Origin: Microbispora sp. H11081
GTDB lineage: Bacteria; Actinomycetota; Actinomycetes; Streptosporangiales; Streptosporangiaceae
DNA: 64,000 bases
Assembly (NCBI RefSeq): GCF_012999535.1
Contig: NZ_JABBWV010000001.1
Location: forward strand, 496,001 to 560,000
Reading direction: 5' to 3'
Each line of letters starts with the position of its first letter. The stretch's first letter is position 1. Shown one piece after another: positions 41,813 through 51,583 of the stretch. The notes beneath the pieces were generated by a model, which worked only from the letters and a program-made list of their open reading frames with translations, did not search any database and had not been told where the DNA came from. Both the position numbers and the translations under genes were made by a program.

Positions 41813-43994
41813 TGGTGGGGGTGGTGGGGGTGGTGGGGAGGCGGGCTGTGACGGTGGTGCCTCGGCCGGGTTCCGAGGTGACGGCGCAGGTGCCGCCCAG
41901 CTCGGCCGCCCGCTCGGACATCGAGCTCATCCCCACGCCCGACCTGCGGTCCGGCGGCAGCCCCACGCCGTCGTCGGCCACGGTCACCCGAAGCTCGCCG
42001 TTCCTGTGCAGGACGACCCGCACGCGCCGGGCCCGCGCGTGCTTGCGCACGTTGTTCAGCGCCTCCTGCACGATCCGGTAGGCCGCCACCTCCACGGCGG
42101 CGGGCAGCCCGGCCATGTCCCCGGTCACCTCGACCTCGGCCACCGACTCCTCGCCGGCCGCGAGGCCCGGACGCGCGTCCTCCGCCAGGTCCCGTACGGC
42201 TCCCGCCAGCCCGAGATCGTCGAGGGCGGGGGGACGCAGGCCGTACACGAGCTGGCGGACGTCGGCGGTGACGCCGTTCATGCCCTCGCGCAGGTCCCGC
42301 AGCAGGGCGTCGGCCGTGTCGGGGGACCGTTCCAGGGTGCGACGGGCCATGTTGATCGTCATCGCCATCGAGGCCAGCGTCTGCCCGAGCCCGTCGTGCA
42401 GGTCGCGGCGCAGCCGCCGCCGCTCCTCCTCCCGCGCGGTCAAGATGCGTTCGCGGGAGCGCTGCAGCGCGGTGGTGAGCGACACGGTGTGCGCGGCGTC
42501 GGCGACGTACGGCGCGAGCACCGCGATCACGCGTTCGTCGTGGGCGGCGGGGAAGCGGCGCCCGCCCGGCGGGCCGATCAGCAGCCGGCCGACCGGCTCG
42601 CCGTGCCAGACCAGCGGCATCTCCCGCGCCACCGGCTCCGGCCGGCCGCACGTCGTGACCGTCCCGTCGATCTCCACCGCGATGCCCGTGACGGAAAGGC
42701 CCTCGCGGAGCACTTCCAGGGCGGCCAGCAGGGCGTGGGCGGGGTCGGCGTGCTGCAGCCGGCGCCGCAGCCCGGCGGCGAGCGCGAGCGGGTCGCCGCC
42801 CGCGCCGTACAGCGCCCGGTCGACGAGGCGCTGCAGCCCGTTGCGGATGGGATGGAAGAACGCCCCGGCGAACAGGGCCGCGGCCAGGCCGGCGAACCGG
42901 TCGACGCCGGAGATGATCAGGCTGGAGCCCGCCCCGACGAGCACGTAGACGGCGGCGACGACACCGGCCAGGCCGGCGCCGACCAGGGTCCTGCTGATCA
43001 GCGTGTCGATGCCGTACAGCCGGTAGCGCAGCACGGCGACCGCGATCGCGGCCGGCACCAGGGGGAGGGTGAGCGAGGCCGTCCACCAGACCGGGACGCC
43101 GATCACCCAGGGGACCACCACCCCGGCCATGGCCACGAGCGGCCACAGGATCTGGCGGCGCTCGATCCCGTCCGCCCGGTTGAACCGGACGACGAGCGAG
43201 GAGAACGCCAGCGCCATGCCCACCGCGACGACCGTGTGCAGCACCTGCCGCGTGCCCTGGTAGTACGGCGCGAAGGCGGCCACCTCCAGCGCGTTGTATC
43301 CGGTGCGCACGCTCGACGGGGCGATCAGCGAGCACAGCCAGTCGAGCGCGAGGGCCGCCGCGGTGACGCCGCCCGGCACGCACCACCGCTTGGACAGGAT
43401 CCGCCCCGTGGGATACAGCAGCGGCAGCAGCACCCCGAGCGCGTACGTCGTGAGGTTCCACACGCCGTCGGCGAAGACCCACAGCGGGTGGACCAGCGGA
43501 TGACCGCCATTGTGGACGAGCAGGGTCGCCAGGTTGGCGGCGAGGATGTTGGCGGCCGACCCCAGGCCGCCCAGGCACAGCAGCCAGCCGAGCAGCAGCC
43601 GGGGCCGCGAGATCACCAGCAGCGCGCCGAAGATGGGGAACGTGCTGCCCGCCACGTCCTCGGGCGCGAACGGCAGCGGGGAATGGGGGTTGTCGGGCAG
43701 TTGGGCCGTCACCCAGATGCAGGCCAGTTCCAGGCAGATCGCCACGCCGGCGATGGACACCGCGACGGCGGGGCCGAGCGCCCGCACCCGGCCGGGCCAG
43801 TCGAGAGCGCGCAGCCGCCGCAGCCGCTCGAACGGCGCCGCGTCCGCCTCGGTCTCCGGCACCGCCTCGATCTCCACCACCGGCTCGCCGACGGGGGACC
43901 AGGGAGCCTCGGCCGAGGAGCCGGGCCGGGACTCCACGGTGTCGAGCGGAGGTGGTGCCACGGACGGGGGCTCCTTCGGGTTCTGCACCGGCAT
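41799..43994 (-). CDS. Membrane sensor histidine kinase (HisKA_3), paralogue B
   Basis: A 731-residue kinase with the same plan as the gene at 39480-41504, plus a longer N-terminal cytoplasmic Pro/Glu-rich stretch (about 90 residues). The membrane region (about residues 75-390) contains PRLLLGWLLCLGGLGSAANI; a GAF-like segment follows, then RRLRRDLHDGLGQTLASM (phospho-His) and HATPase motifs (YRIVQEALNNVRKHARA). The stop codon and last residues lie in a repeat element. The start is uncertain: ATG 43994 is used, with a GTG at 44093 also open. Duplication of the kinase next to one unusual regulator suggests two inputs to one output. Confidence 0.88.
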   Translation of the reverse strand: MPVQNPKEPPSVAPPPLDTVESRPGSSAEAPWSPVGEPVVEIEAVPETEADAAPFERLRRLRALDWPGRVRALGPAVAVSIAGVAICLELACIWVTAQLPDNPHSPLPFAPEDVAGSTFPIFGALLVISRPRLLLGWLLCLGGLGSAANILAANLATLLVHNGGHPLVHPLWVFADGVWNLTTYALGVLLPLLYPTGRILSKRWCVPGGVTAAALALDWLCSLIAPSSVRTGYNALEVAAFAPYYQGTRQVLHTVVAVGMALAFSSLVVRFNRADGIERRQILWPLVAMAGVVVPWVIGVPVWWTASLTLPLVPAAIAVAVLRYRLYGIDTLISRTLVGAGLAGVVAAVYVLVGAGSSLIISGVDRFAGLAAALFAGAFFHPIRNGLQRLVDRALYGAGGDPLALAAGLRRRLQHADPAHALLAALEVLREGLSVTGIAVEIDGTVTTCGRPEPVAREMPLVWHGEPVGRLLIGPPGGRRFPAAHDERVIAVLAPYVADAAHTVSLTTALQRSRERILTAREEERRRLRRDLHDGLGQTLASMAMTINMARRTLERSPDTADALLRDLREGMNGVTADVRQLVYGLRPPALDDLGLAGAVRDLAEDARPGLAAGEESVAEVEVTGDMAGLPAAVEVAAYRIVQEALNNVRKHARARRVRVVLHRNGELRVTVADDGVGLPPDRRSGVGMSSMSERAAELGGTCAVTSEPGRGTTVTARLPTTPTTPTTVIL

Positions 43995-44171
43995 ACCCGG
44001 GAGGGTAGGGCGCGGAGGTCGACACTCGATCAACGCCTGATCAACAGAAACGACGAGCGTGCCGCGGGTTTGGTTCGGTGTGATCCGAGTCACGTCGCGC
44101 CCGTGCCGTCCCCCGTACGGGCGGCCGCCACCGCCGTGGTGATCGGCAGGACGGTCGGCTCACACCTCCTC

Positions 44172-44187
44172 GTAACCCCTGTGAAAC
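44172..44187 (+). promoter_or_regulatory. GlnR-type half box upstream of glnA2
   Basis: GTAAC-n6-GAAAC fits exactly one a-b half of the actinobacterial GlnR consensus (gTnAc-n6-GaAAc), 54 bp upstream of the glnA2 start. The second half does not match. It is a weaker candidate than the box at glnA1. Confidence 0.4.
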
Positions 44188-44240
44188 ACTGACGGGGCAG
44201 ACTGGTAGGCGACCAGACCTGTCACTCCGTGAGGTACGCC

Positions 44241-45602
44241 TTGGACCGCCAGCAGGAATTCGTCCTCCGCACGCTCGAAGAGCGAGACATCCGGTTCATC
44301 CGGTTGTGGTTCACCGACGTGCTCGGCTTCCTGAAGTCGGTGGCCATAGCGCCCGCCGAGTTGGAGGGCGCCTTCGCCGAGGGGATCGGCTTCGACGGCT
44401 CGGCGATCGAGGGCTTCTCCCGGGTCTACGAGTCGGACATGCTGGCCAAGCCCGACCCGTCGACGTTCCAGATACTGCCGTGGCGCAGTGAGACGCCCGG
44501 CGCCGCCCGCATGTTCTGCGACATCCTGATGCCGGACGGCTCGCCGTCGCACGCCGACCCGCGCTTCGTGCTCAAGCGGACGCTCGCCAAGGCGGCCGAC
44601 ATGGGCTTCACGTTCTACACCCACCCCGAGGTGGAGTTCTTCCTGCTGCGCAACCGGCCGGAGAAGGGCCAGCGGCCCGAGCCGATAGACGAGGGCGGCT
44701 ACTTCGACCACACGCCGCACAGCGCGGGCCACGACTTCCGCCGCAACGCGATCATGATGCTGGAGTCGATGGGCATCTCGGTGGAGTTCAGCCACCACGA
44801 GGGCGCGCCGGGTCAGCAGGAGATCGACCTGCGCTACGCGGACGCGCTGACCACGGCCGACAACATCATGACGTTCCGCCTGGTGATGAAGGAGGTGGCG
44901 CTGGAGCAGGGCGTGTGGGCCTCGTTCATGCCCAAGCCGTTCACCGACTTCCCCGGGTCGGGCATGCACACCCACATGTCGCTGTTCGAGGGCGACCGCA
45001 ACGCCTTCTACGAGCCCGGCGCCGACTACCAGCTCTCCAAGATCGGCCGGTCGTTCATCGGCGGCCTGCTCAAGCACGCCGCGGAGATCACCGCGGTCTG
45101 CAACCAGTGGGTCAACTCCTACAAGCGGCTGTGGGGCGGCGCGGAGGCCATCGCCGGCGCCGGCGGCGAAGCCCCGTCGTACGTCTGCTGGGGGCACAAC
45201 AACCGCTCCGCGCTCGTGCGCGTGCCGATGTACAAGCCGCACAAGAGCGGCTCGACCCGCATCGAGTTCCGGTCGCTCGACTCCTCCTGCAACCCTTATC
45301 TCGCCTTCGCCGTCATCCTGGCCGCGGGGCTGAAGGGCATCGAGGAAGGGTACGAGATGCCGCCCGGCGCCGAGGACGACGTGTGGGCGCTGACCAGCGC
45401 GGAGCGGCGGGCGCTCGGCATACAGCCGCTGCCGCAGTCGCTGGACGACGCGATCACGGCCATGGAGCGCAGCGAACTGGTCGCCGAGACGCTTGGCGAG
45501 CACGTCTTCGACTACTTCCTGCGCAACAAGCGCTCGGAGTGGCAGGAGTACCGCCGCCAGGTGACCGAGTACGAGCTCGGCCGCTACCTGCCCGTGCTCT
45601 GA
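44241..45602 (+). CDS. glnA2: Glutamine synthetase-like, GlnA2 (non-adenylylated type)
   Basis: A glutamine-synthetase family enzyme of 453 residues. From TTG 44241 the sequence begins DRQQEFVLRTLEERDIRFIR, matching GlnA2 proteins in length and start, and GAGG is six bases upstream. Active-site segments: FDGSAIEGF, PEVEFFLL, HHEGAPGQQEID, GSGMHTHMS, NNRSALVRVP and RIEFRSLDSS. The residue at the adenylylation site is Trp (EDDVWALTSAER) instead of Tyr, so GlnE should not regulate it. Whether it makes glutamine or acts on another amine cannot be told from sequence alone, since several GlnA2-like proteins act on polyamines or other substrates. Confidence 0.92.
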   Translation: MDRQQEFVLRTLEERDIRFIRLWFTDVLGFLKSVAIAPAELEGAFAEGIGFDGSAIEGFSRVYESDMLAKPDPSTFQILPWRSETPGAARMFCDILMPDGSPSHADPRFVLKRTLAKAADMGFTFYTHPEVEFFLLRNRPEKGQRPEPIDEGGYFDHTPHSAGHDFRRNAIMMLESMGISVEFSHHEGAPGQQEIDLRYADALTTADNIMTFRLVMKEVALEQGVWASFMPKPFTDFPGSGMHTHMSLFEGDRNAFYEPGADYQLSKIGRSFIGGLLKHAAEITAVCNQWVNSYKRLWGGAEAIAGAGGEAPSYVCWGHNNRSALVRVPMYKPHKSGSTRIEFRSLDSSCNPYLAFAVILAAGLKGIEEGYEMPPGAEDDVWALTSAERRALGIQPLPQSLDDAITAMERSELVAETLGEHVFDYFLRNKRSEWQEYRRQVTEYELGRYLPVL

Positions 45603-45760
45603 ACCCGGAGATTGGTCACGGCGTCGTTACAGACTGCAAATCTTCCTGACACTCGCCCCTGTTTAGCTGGCCTCTGTACCGGAACAGTAAAATCGGCTCA
45701 CTTGTTACGACCCATACGGGTGAGCCGTATCTGGCGTGACTCAGGGAGGGCGTGGGCCAT

Positions 45761-46513
45761 ATGACGGCGGCTGCGGGGCTGCAGACCGTTCTGACCGTAC
45801 CGAAGCGTTTCCGGGGACCCGAGGGCACCGCCAACGGCGGATGGATCGCGGGCACTCTGGCGGGCACGCTGACAGGTGGCGGTCACGACTCTCCGGTGGA
45901 GGTCACCCTTCGCCGGCCGGTTCCGCTGGAGGCCGCTCTGCCGGTCGAACACGTCGGCAACGCCGTCGTCCTCAGCGAGAGCGAGGACGGCAGGCATCTC
46001 GTCGACGCGATCCCCGTCGCCGAGACGCTGACGCCGCCGCCGTTCGTGCGGTTCACCGACGCGGCCCGCGCCGAGGCGGGCTTCCCCGGCAGGAACGGCC
46101 ACGCCATCGCCGGCTGCTTCGCCTGCGGGCTGCGCGAACCGGGCGACGGGCTGCGAATCTTCCCCGGCCCCGTGGAGGATGCGGCGGACGGCGAGCTCGT
46201 GGCCGCCGGCTGGCGGGTGCCGTTCAACGTGACCGACGAGCAGGGCGTGGTGCCCGACTCGATCGTCTGGGCGGCGCTGGACTGCGCCACCGCGTGGGCC
46301 AACTACCGCAGTTTCCCGGACCGGGAGCCCCCGCTGCTCGGGCGGCTGACCGGGCAGGTCTTCCGCCGGGTCTACCCCATGGGGTCCTACTCGGTCGTGG
46401 CCCGCGCCGAGGGCCGCGACGGCCGCAAGCTGTTCGGCACCAGCGCGGTCTACGAGGTGGACGGCACGCTCGTCGCCGCCGCCAGGGCCACCTGGATCCT
46501 GCCCCGCCAGTGA
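45761..46513 (+). CDS. Hypothetical protein, hotdog/thioesterase-like
   Basis: A 250-residue soluble protein. The first half has FRGPEGTANGGWIAGTLAG and PVEVTLRRPVPLEAALPVE, which look like one hotdog (thioesterase) unit. The second half, with VWAALDCATAWANYRSFPD and GSYSVVARAEGRDGRKLFGT, looks like another. A GCFACGLREPGDGLRIFPG segment carries a Cys pair. ATG 45761 is used; GGGAGGG lies 10 bp upstream. The 158-bp gap before it has an inverted repeat (ATACGG-n5-CCGTAT). Function unknown. Confidence 0.6.
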   Translation: MTAAAGLQTVLTVPKRFRGPEGTANGGWIAGTLAGTLTGGGHDSPVEVTLRRPVPLEAALPVEHVGNAVVLSESEDGRHLVDAIPVAETLTPPPFVRFTDAARAEAGFPGRNGHAIAGCFACGLREPGDGLRIFPGPVEDAADGELVAAGWRVPFNVTDEQGVVPDSIVWAALDCATAWANYRSFPDREPPLLGRLTGQVFRRVYPMGSYSVVARAEGRDGRKLFGTSAVYEVDGTLVAAARATWILPRQ

Positions 46514-46582
46514 CCCCGGGCGCCGAGACTTTCCGTACCCTCCGTCCCTTCTGTCCCGACAGATGTCTCTAAGCTCTGCCTC

Positions 46583-47347
46583 ATGGGTGAACGTCTGATC
46601 GTCGTCGAGCACGAGGCAGAGGCCGGCCTGGGGTCCTTCTCGGGCTGGCTGGAGGCCGCGGGCGTCGAGATCGAGGTCGTCCGGCCGTACAAGGGAGAGC
46701 CGGTGCCCGGGCGCGCGCCCGGCGGGCTGCTGGTCCTCGGCGGCGCCGCGGCGGCCTGGGACGACGAGGGGTACGGCTGGCTGCCCGCCACCAGGGACCT
46801 GCTCGCGCGCGCGGTGGACGAGGGCGTGCCGACGCTGGGCGTCTGCCTCGGCGCCCAGCTCATGACGTTGGCCTGCGGCGGCACGGTCGAGCACGGCGCC
46901 GCGGGCCTGGAGATCGGGCTCGGGGAGATCGAGCCGCTGCCCGAGGCCGCCGCCGACCCGCTGCTGTCCGCGCTGCCCACGCTCTCCGCATCAGACGCGC
47001 TGCCCTCGCCGGACGCGCTGCCCGTACCGGGCTTGCCGTCCGGCGGCCGGGTCAGGGCGGTCCAGTACCACCAGGACGCCATGACCACCCTGCCCGAGGG
47101 CGCCGTACGGCTGGCCACCGGCGCGATGTACCCCAACCAGGCGTACCGGATCGGCGACCGCGCCTGGGCCGTGCAGTTCCATCCCGAGGCCACGCCCGCG
47201 ATCTTCGCCTCCTGGACGGCCGGAGGAGAGCTGCCCCCGGAGCGGGCCGCGGAGCTGAACGCGCAGGTCGCAGCGGCCGAGGACGAGCTGGCGCGCACCT
47301 GGAGGCCGTTCGCGGAGGCGTTCGCGGCCCAGCTCACCCGGTCCTGA
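46583..47347 (+). CDS. Class I glutamine amidotransferase-like protein
   Basis: A 254-residue GATase1 domain protein. The catalytic Cys is at ~88 in GVCLGAQLMT and the His-Glu pair in VQFHPEATPA. The glycine-rich motif LVLGGAAAAWDDEGYGWLP precedes it. A lineage-specific Ser/Pro-rich insert (ASDALPSPDALPVPGLP) containing a repeated ALPxPD motif lies between the strands. It probably hydrolyses glutamine or a related amide, but without an associated synthetase gene the reaction is undefined. It lies directly upstream of glnE, which suggests a link with nitrogen metabolism. Confidence 0.85.
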   Translation: MGERLIVVEHEAEAGLGSFSGWLEAAGVEIEVVRPYKGEPVPGRAPGGLLVLGGAAAAWDDEGYGWLPATRDLLARAVDEGVPTLGVCLGAQLMTLACGGTVEHGAAGLEIGLGEIEPLPEAAADPLLSALPTLSASDALPSPDALPVPGLPSGGRVRAVQYHQDAMTTLPEGAVRLATGAMYPNQAYRIGDRAWAVQFHPEATPAIFASWTAGGELPPERAAELNAQVAAAEDELARTWRPFAEAFAAQLTRS

Positions 47348-47604
47348 CCTTCTCTTCCCCGAGTCGCGGGTGCGCGGCCAAAACGCGTGATGAGACGATT
47401 ACGCAGAGAAACCGCTAAGGACGCGCACAAGGCGGAGGGTTAGCGTGTGCGCTGAGCCCGGCACGCGCCGGGCCGCGACAAGCCAAGGTCGGATCCCCGG
47501 AGGGGCCGATCTCTGCGAGGAGGCTTCCATCCCATGTGTACCGTTACTGGGAAGGTTTGTCTCGGGGGGCCGACGTGATCGACGTCGGGGTGGAGGAAGG
47601 AACG

Positions 47605-50600
47605 GTGAACGCCGCGCCTCGGATACAGACGACGGCAGGGCGCCTGGCGGCGCTCGGATTCGCCGACGGCGCGCGTGCCGAGAGACTGCTCGACGAACTC
47701 GGCCCCGAGGCGGTCGGCGACTTCGCGCTGCTCGACGACCTCGTCAGGGCCGCCGACCCCGATCTGGCGCTCACCACGCTGAGCCGCCTGGTCGAACGGG
47801 ACCCGAGCGTGCTCGGGGCGTTTCGCGCGGACCCCGACCTGCGGGGCAGGCTGCTCGGCGTGTTCGGGCTCAGCGCGGCGCTCGGCGAGCACGTCGTGCG
47901 GCACCCGGAGTGCCTGCCCTGGACGCGGTGGACGCGGTGGCCCGCGATCGGCGAACTGCGCGAGGAGATGCTGCTCGCGGTCGGAGCCGACCCGGACGAC
48001 GCCGAGCCGGTGGCCGCGGGCGTGACCGGGGGATCCACGGTCACCGAGCCGGCCCCCGTGCTGGCGGCGCTGCGTGTCGCCTACCGCACCCGCCTGCTGC
48101 ACCTGGCCACCCGTGACGTGACCGGCGAGTGCACGCTCGCCGAGGCCGCCGCCGCGCTGGCCGACCTGGCCTCGGCCGCGCTCGAGGCCGCCCTCGCCGT
48201 CGCGAGGGCGGAGGTGGCCGACGCGGGCGACGTACGGCTGGCCGTGATCGGCATGGGCAAGTGCGGCGCCCGCGAGCTGAACTACATCTCCGACGTCGAC
48301 GTCGTCTTCGTGGCCGAGCCCAAGGAGGGCGTCGACGAGACCAAGGCGCTGCAGACCGCCACGCGCCTGGCGCAGGGCATGATGCGGGCCTGCTCGGCGA
48401 GCACCCCCGAGGGCGCGCTGTGGGAGGTGGACGCCAACCTGCGCCCCGAGGGCAAGATGGGCCCGCTCGTGCGCAGCATGGAGAGCCACCTGACCTACTA
48501 CCGGCGGTGGGCCAAGACCTGGGAGTTCCAGGCGCTGCTCAAGGCGCGCCCGGTCGCCGGCGACCTGGAGCTCGGCCAGCAGTACGTCGCGGCGGTCAAC
48601 GAGCTGGTGTGGCAGGCGGCGGCCCGGCCCAACTTCGTTGAGGACGTGCAGTCCATGCGCCGCCGCGTCGAGGCGCACGTGCCCGCGGGCGAGGCGGACC
48701 GGCAGATCAAGCTCGGGCCCGGCGGGCTGCGGGACATCGAATTCGCCGTACAGCTCCTGCAGCTCGTGCACGGCAGGTCGGACCCGCTGCTGCGCCGCAG
48801 GGCCACGCTGTCGGCGCTCGCCGCGCTGTCCAGAGGCGGCTACGTCGGCCGCGACGACGCCAAGTCGCTCGCCGAGGCATACACGTTCCTGCGCCAGGTC
48901 GAGCACATGCTCCAGCTCCACCGGCTGCGCCGCACCCACGTGGTGCCGGCGGACACCGCCGACCTGCGGCGGCTCGGCCGAGGGCTGGGGATGACGACCG
49001 ACCCGGTGGGGGAGTTCACCACCACATGGAGGCGGCACGCGCTGGAGGTGCGGAGGCTGCACGAGAAGCTCTTCTACCGGCCGCTGCTGCAGGCCGTCGC
49101 CCGGCTGCCGGAGACTGAGGCCCGCCTGTCCCCGGCCGCCGCCACCGCGCGGCTGCAGGCGCTCGGCTACGCCGACCCAGAAGGCGCGCTGCGCCACATC
49201 GCCGTGCTCACCAGCGGCGTCTCCCGCCGGGCGGCCATCCAGCGGACGCTGCTGCCGGTCATGCTCGCGTGGTTCGCCGACGCCCCTGACCCCGACGCCG
49301 GCCTGCTCGGCTTCCGCCAGGTGAGCGAGAAGCTAGGCACCACGCCCTGGTATCTGCGCCTGCTGCGCGACGAGACCGCCGTGGCGGAGCGGCTCGCCCA
49401 CCTGCTCGGCACCAGCCGCTACGTCACCGGGCTGCTGCTGCACGCCCCCGAGGCCGTGGCGATGCTCGGCTCGCCCGCCGAACTGGCCGTACGGCCCGCC
49501 GGGACGCTCGCCGGGGAGGCCGCCGCGGCGGTGGCCCGCCACGCGGAGAGCGCGGAGAACGCCGTCGCCGCCGTCCGGGCGCTGCGCCGTAGGGAACTGC
49601 TCCGTACGGCCTGCGCCGACCTGTCCGGGCTGATCGACATCGAGGAGGTCGGCCAGGCGCTCTCGTCGCTCAACGACGTCACGATCCAGGCGGCGCTGGA
49701 CACGGCGATCAACAAGGTCACGCTGGAGCGGCGGACCACGTTCCCGACCAGGATCGCCGTGATCGCGATGGGCCGCCTGGGCGGTCTGGAGAGCTCCTAC
49801 GCCAGCGACGCCGACGTCATGTTCGTGCACGCGCCGCTGCCGGGGATGGCCGAGCGCGACGCGACCGCCGCCGCGCACGCGGTCGCCGAGGAGACGCGCA
49901 GGCTGCTCGCCCTGCCCGCGCCCGACCCGCCGCTGCAGATCGACACGAGCCTGCGGCCGGAGGGGCGGCAGGGACCGCTCGTGCGCACGATCGCCTCCTA
50001 CCGGGCCTACTACGACCGCTGGGCCTCGCACTGGGAGGCCCAGGCGCTGCTGCGGGCCCGGTTCTGCGCGGGCGACGCCGAGCTCGGCCGCGAGTTCGTC
50101 ACGCTGGTCGACCCGCTGCGCTACCCGGCCGGGGGCATCTCCGCCGACGCCGTACGCGAGATCCGCAAGCTCAAGGCGCGGATGGAGGCCGAGCGGCTGC
50201 CGCGCGGCGCCGACCCGGCCCTGCACACCAAGCTCGGCAGGGGCGGGCTGAGCGACGTGGAGTGGGTGGCCCAGCTGATCCAGCTGCGGCACGCGGGAGC
50301 CGTACCGGCGCTGCGCACCACGCGCACGCTGGACACGCTGCGCGCGGCGGCGGGGGAGGGCCTGCTCGACCCGGCCGACGAGAGGGTGCTGGCGGAGGCG
50401 TGGCTGTTCGCCTCGCGCATCCGCGACGCCCTCATGCTGGTGCGTGGACGGGCGGCCGACAGCATTCCCACCCCGGTCAAGGAGCGCATGCTGCTCGCGC
50501 GGGCCCTCGGCTACCCGCCGGAGGGCACCGAGGACTTCATCGAGGACTACCGGCGTGCCACCCGGCGGGCCAGGACCGTCGTCGAGCGCGTCTTCTACGA

Positions 50601-50607
50601 GGGCTGA
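47605..50607 (+). CDS. glnE: Bifunctional glutamine synthetase adenylyltransferase/deadenylase
   Basis: Adds and removes AMP on the glutamine synthetase (GlnA1) tyrosine; 1000 residues, full length. Two nucleotidyltransferase domains are visible: N-terminal GCGARELNYISDVDVVFV (residues ~215-235) and C-terminal GRLGGLESSYASDADVMFV (~725-745), each with a DxD metal pair. Helical regulatory regions lie between them and at both ends. The GTG at 47605 follows GGAGGAAGG closely; the longer frame before it is not conserved. It fits the panB-nadE-glnA2-glnE-glnA1 neighbourhood. Confidence 0.95.
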   Translation: MNAAPRIQTTAGRLAALGFADGARAERLLDELGPEAVGDFALLDDLVRAADPDLALTTLSRLVERDPSVLGAFRADPDLRGRLLGVFGLSAALGEHVVRHPECLPWTRWTRWPAIGELREEMLLAVGADPDDAEPVAAGVTGGSTVTEPAPVLAALRVAYRTRLLHLATRDVTGECTLAEAAAALADLASAALEAALAVARAEVADAGDVRLAVIGMGKCGARELNYISDVDVVFVAEPKEGVDETKALQTATRLAQGMMRACSASTPEGALWEVDANLRPEGKMGPLVRSMESHLTYYRRWAKTWEFQALLKARPVAGDLELGQQYVAAVNELVWQAAARPNFVEDVQSMRRRVEAHVPAGEADRQIKLGPGGLRDIEFAVQLLQLVHGRSDPLLRRRATLSALAALSRGGYVGRDDAKSLAEAYTFLRQVEHMLQLHRLRRTHVVPADTADLRRLGRGLGMTTDPVGEFTTTWRRHALEVRRLHEKLFYRPLLQAVARLPETEARLSPAAATARLQALGYADPEGALRHIAVLTSGVSRRAAIQRTLLPVMLAWFADAPDPDAGLLGFRQVSEKLGTTPWYLRLLRDETAVAERLAHLLGTSRYVTGLLLHAPEAVAMLGSPAELAVRPAGTLAGEAAAAVARHAESAENAVAAVRALRRRELLRTACADLSGLIDIEEVGQALSSLNDVTIQAALDTAINKVTLERRTTFPTRIAVIAMGRLGGLESSYASDADVMFVHAPLPGMAERDATAAAHAVAEETRRLLALPAPDPPLQIDTSLRPEGRQGPLVRTIASYRAYYDRWASHWEAQALLRARFCAGDAELGREFVTLVDPLRYPAGGISADAVREIRKLKARMEAERLPRGADPALHTKLGRGGLSDVEWVAQLIQLRHAGAVPALRTTRTLDTLRAAAGEGLLDPADERVLAEAWLFASRIRDALMLVRGRAADSIPTPVKERMLLARALGYPPEGTEDFIEDYRRATRRARTVVERVFYEG

Positions 50608-50646
50608 GCCCTCCGGCCTGGCGGGCACGCCGGCCGGGGGGAGCGG

Positions 50647-51458
50647 TCAGAGCTTCCTGCCCACGGCTCCGTACCCGCCGTGCACGCGCTCGGTCGGGAA
50701 GGGGGCATCGTCCGGGTCCGGGCGCCACTCGCTGAGGGCCACCATGCCGGGCTCGACGAGTTCGAAGCCGTCGAAGAACCGGCTGATCTCGGCGCCGGTG
50801 CGCAGGGTGAGCGGCACCGGCCCGGTGTTGTACGCCTCGGCGAAGGCCTCCAGGCTGTCGCGGGCGAAGTCGCCGGTGACGTGGGTGACGGCGAGGTAAC
50901 TGCCGGGCACGACCGCGTCGGTGTAGCGCTTGACGACGCCGAACGGGTCGTCCTCGTCCTTGATGAACATCAACGTGCCCACGATCACCACGGCGATCGG
51001 CCGGGCGAAGTCGAGCGTGGCGAGCGTGTCCGGATGCCGGAGTATGGCGTCCGGGTCGCGCAGATCGGCCTCGACGTAGGCGGTGGCGCCCTCCGGGGCG
51101 CCGCGCAGCAGCGCACGGGCGTGGGCCATCACGATGGGGTCGTTGTCGACGTAGACGACCCTGGCGGACGGATTCACGGCCTGGGCGACCTCGTGGGTGT
51201 TGCCCTGGGTCGGAATGCCGGTGCCGATGTCCAGAAACTGGTCGATCCCCTGTTCGGCGAGGAATCGCACGGCTCTGCCCAGGAACGCGCGGTTGTCCCT
51301 GACACCCTGCACAACACCGGGGAGGCGGCGATGACCGCTTCCGCGACCTGCCGGTCGGCCTCGAAGTTGTCCTTGCCGCCCAGCCAGTAGTCGTACACCC
51401 GGGCGGGATGCGGCACGAGGGTGTTGAGCTTCGGGGGAGCGGAATTCTCGTCAGTCAT
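50647..51458 (-). pseudogene. SAM-dependent methyltransferase (DUF574-like), frameshifted
   Basis: A ~270-residue S-adenosyl-methionine methyltransferase. The N-terminal part (51458 down to about 51318) reads PHPARVYDYWLGGKDNFEA, the typical start. Translation then shifts frame near 51317-51319, at a C/G run, and continues as GVRDNRAFLGRAVRFLAE, FLDIGTGIPTQGNTHEVAQ and the rest of a complete methyltransferase. Loss of one base would explain this. It is either a real pseudogene or a sequencing/assembly error. The downstream half from ~51300 is intact. Confidence 0.8.
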
Positions 51459-51583
51459 CGCCGTACTCCAAAGGGGGTTAGTTTTCCTGATCGTAGCGAT
51501 TTGTCCCCTCGGGCCGGGGGCGTTTGATCAATACTGAGGATCGCGAAAACGTTGCCCTCGTCGAGGGCAAGGCTGTATCAACA

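Noticed and set aside
47365-47430. Possible GlnR box before glnE (ATTAC and GAAAC)
   Set aside because: The spacer is 5 instead of 6 bases and the rest of the box is absent.
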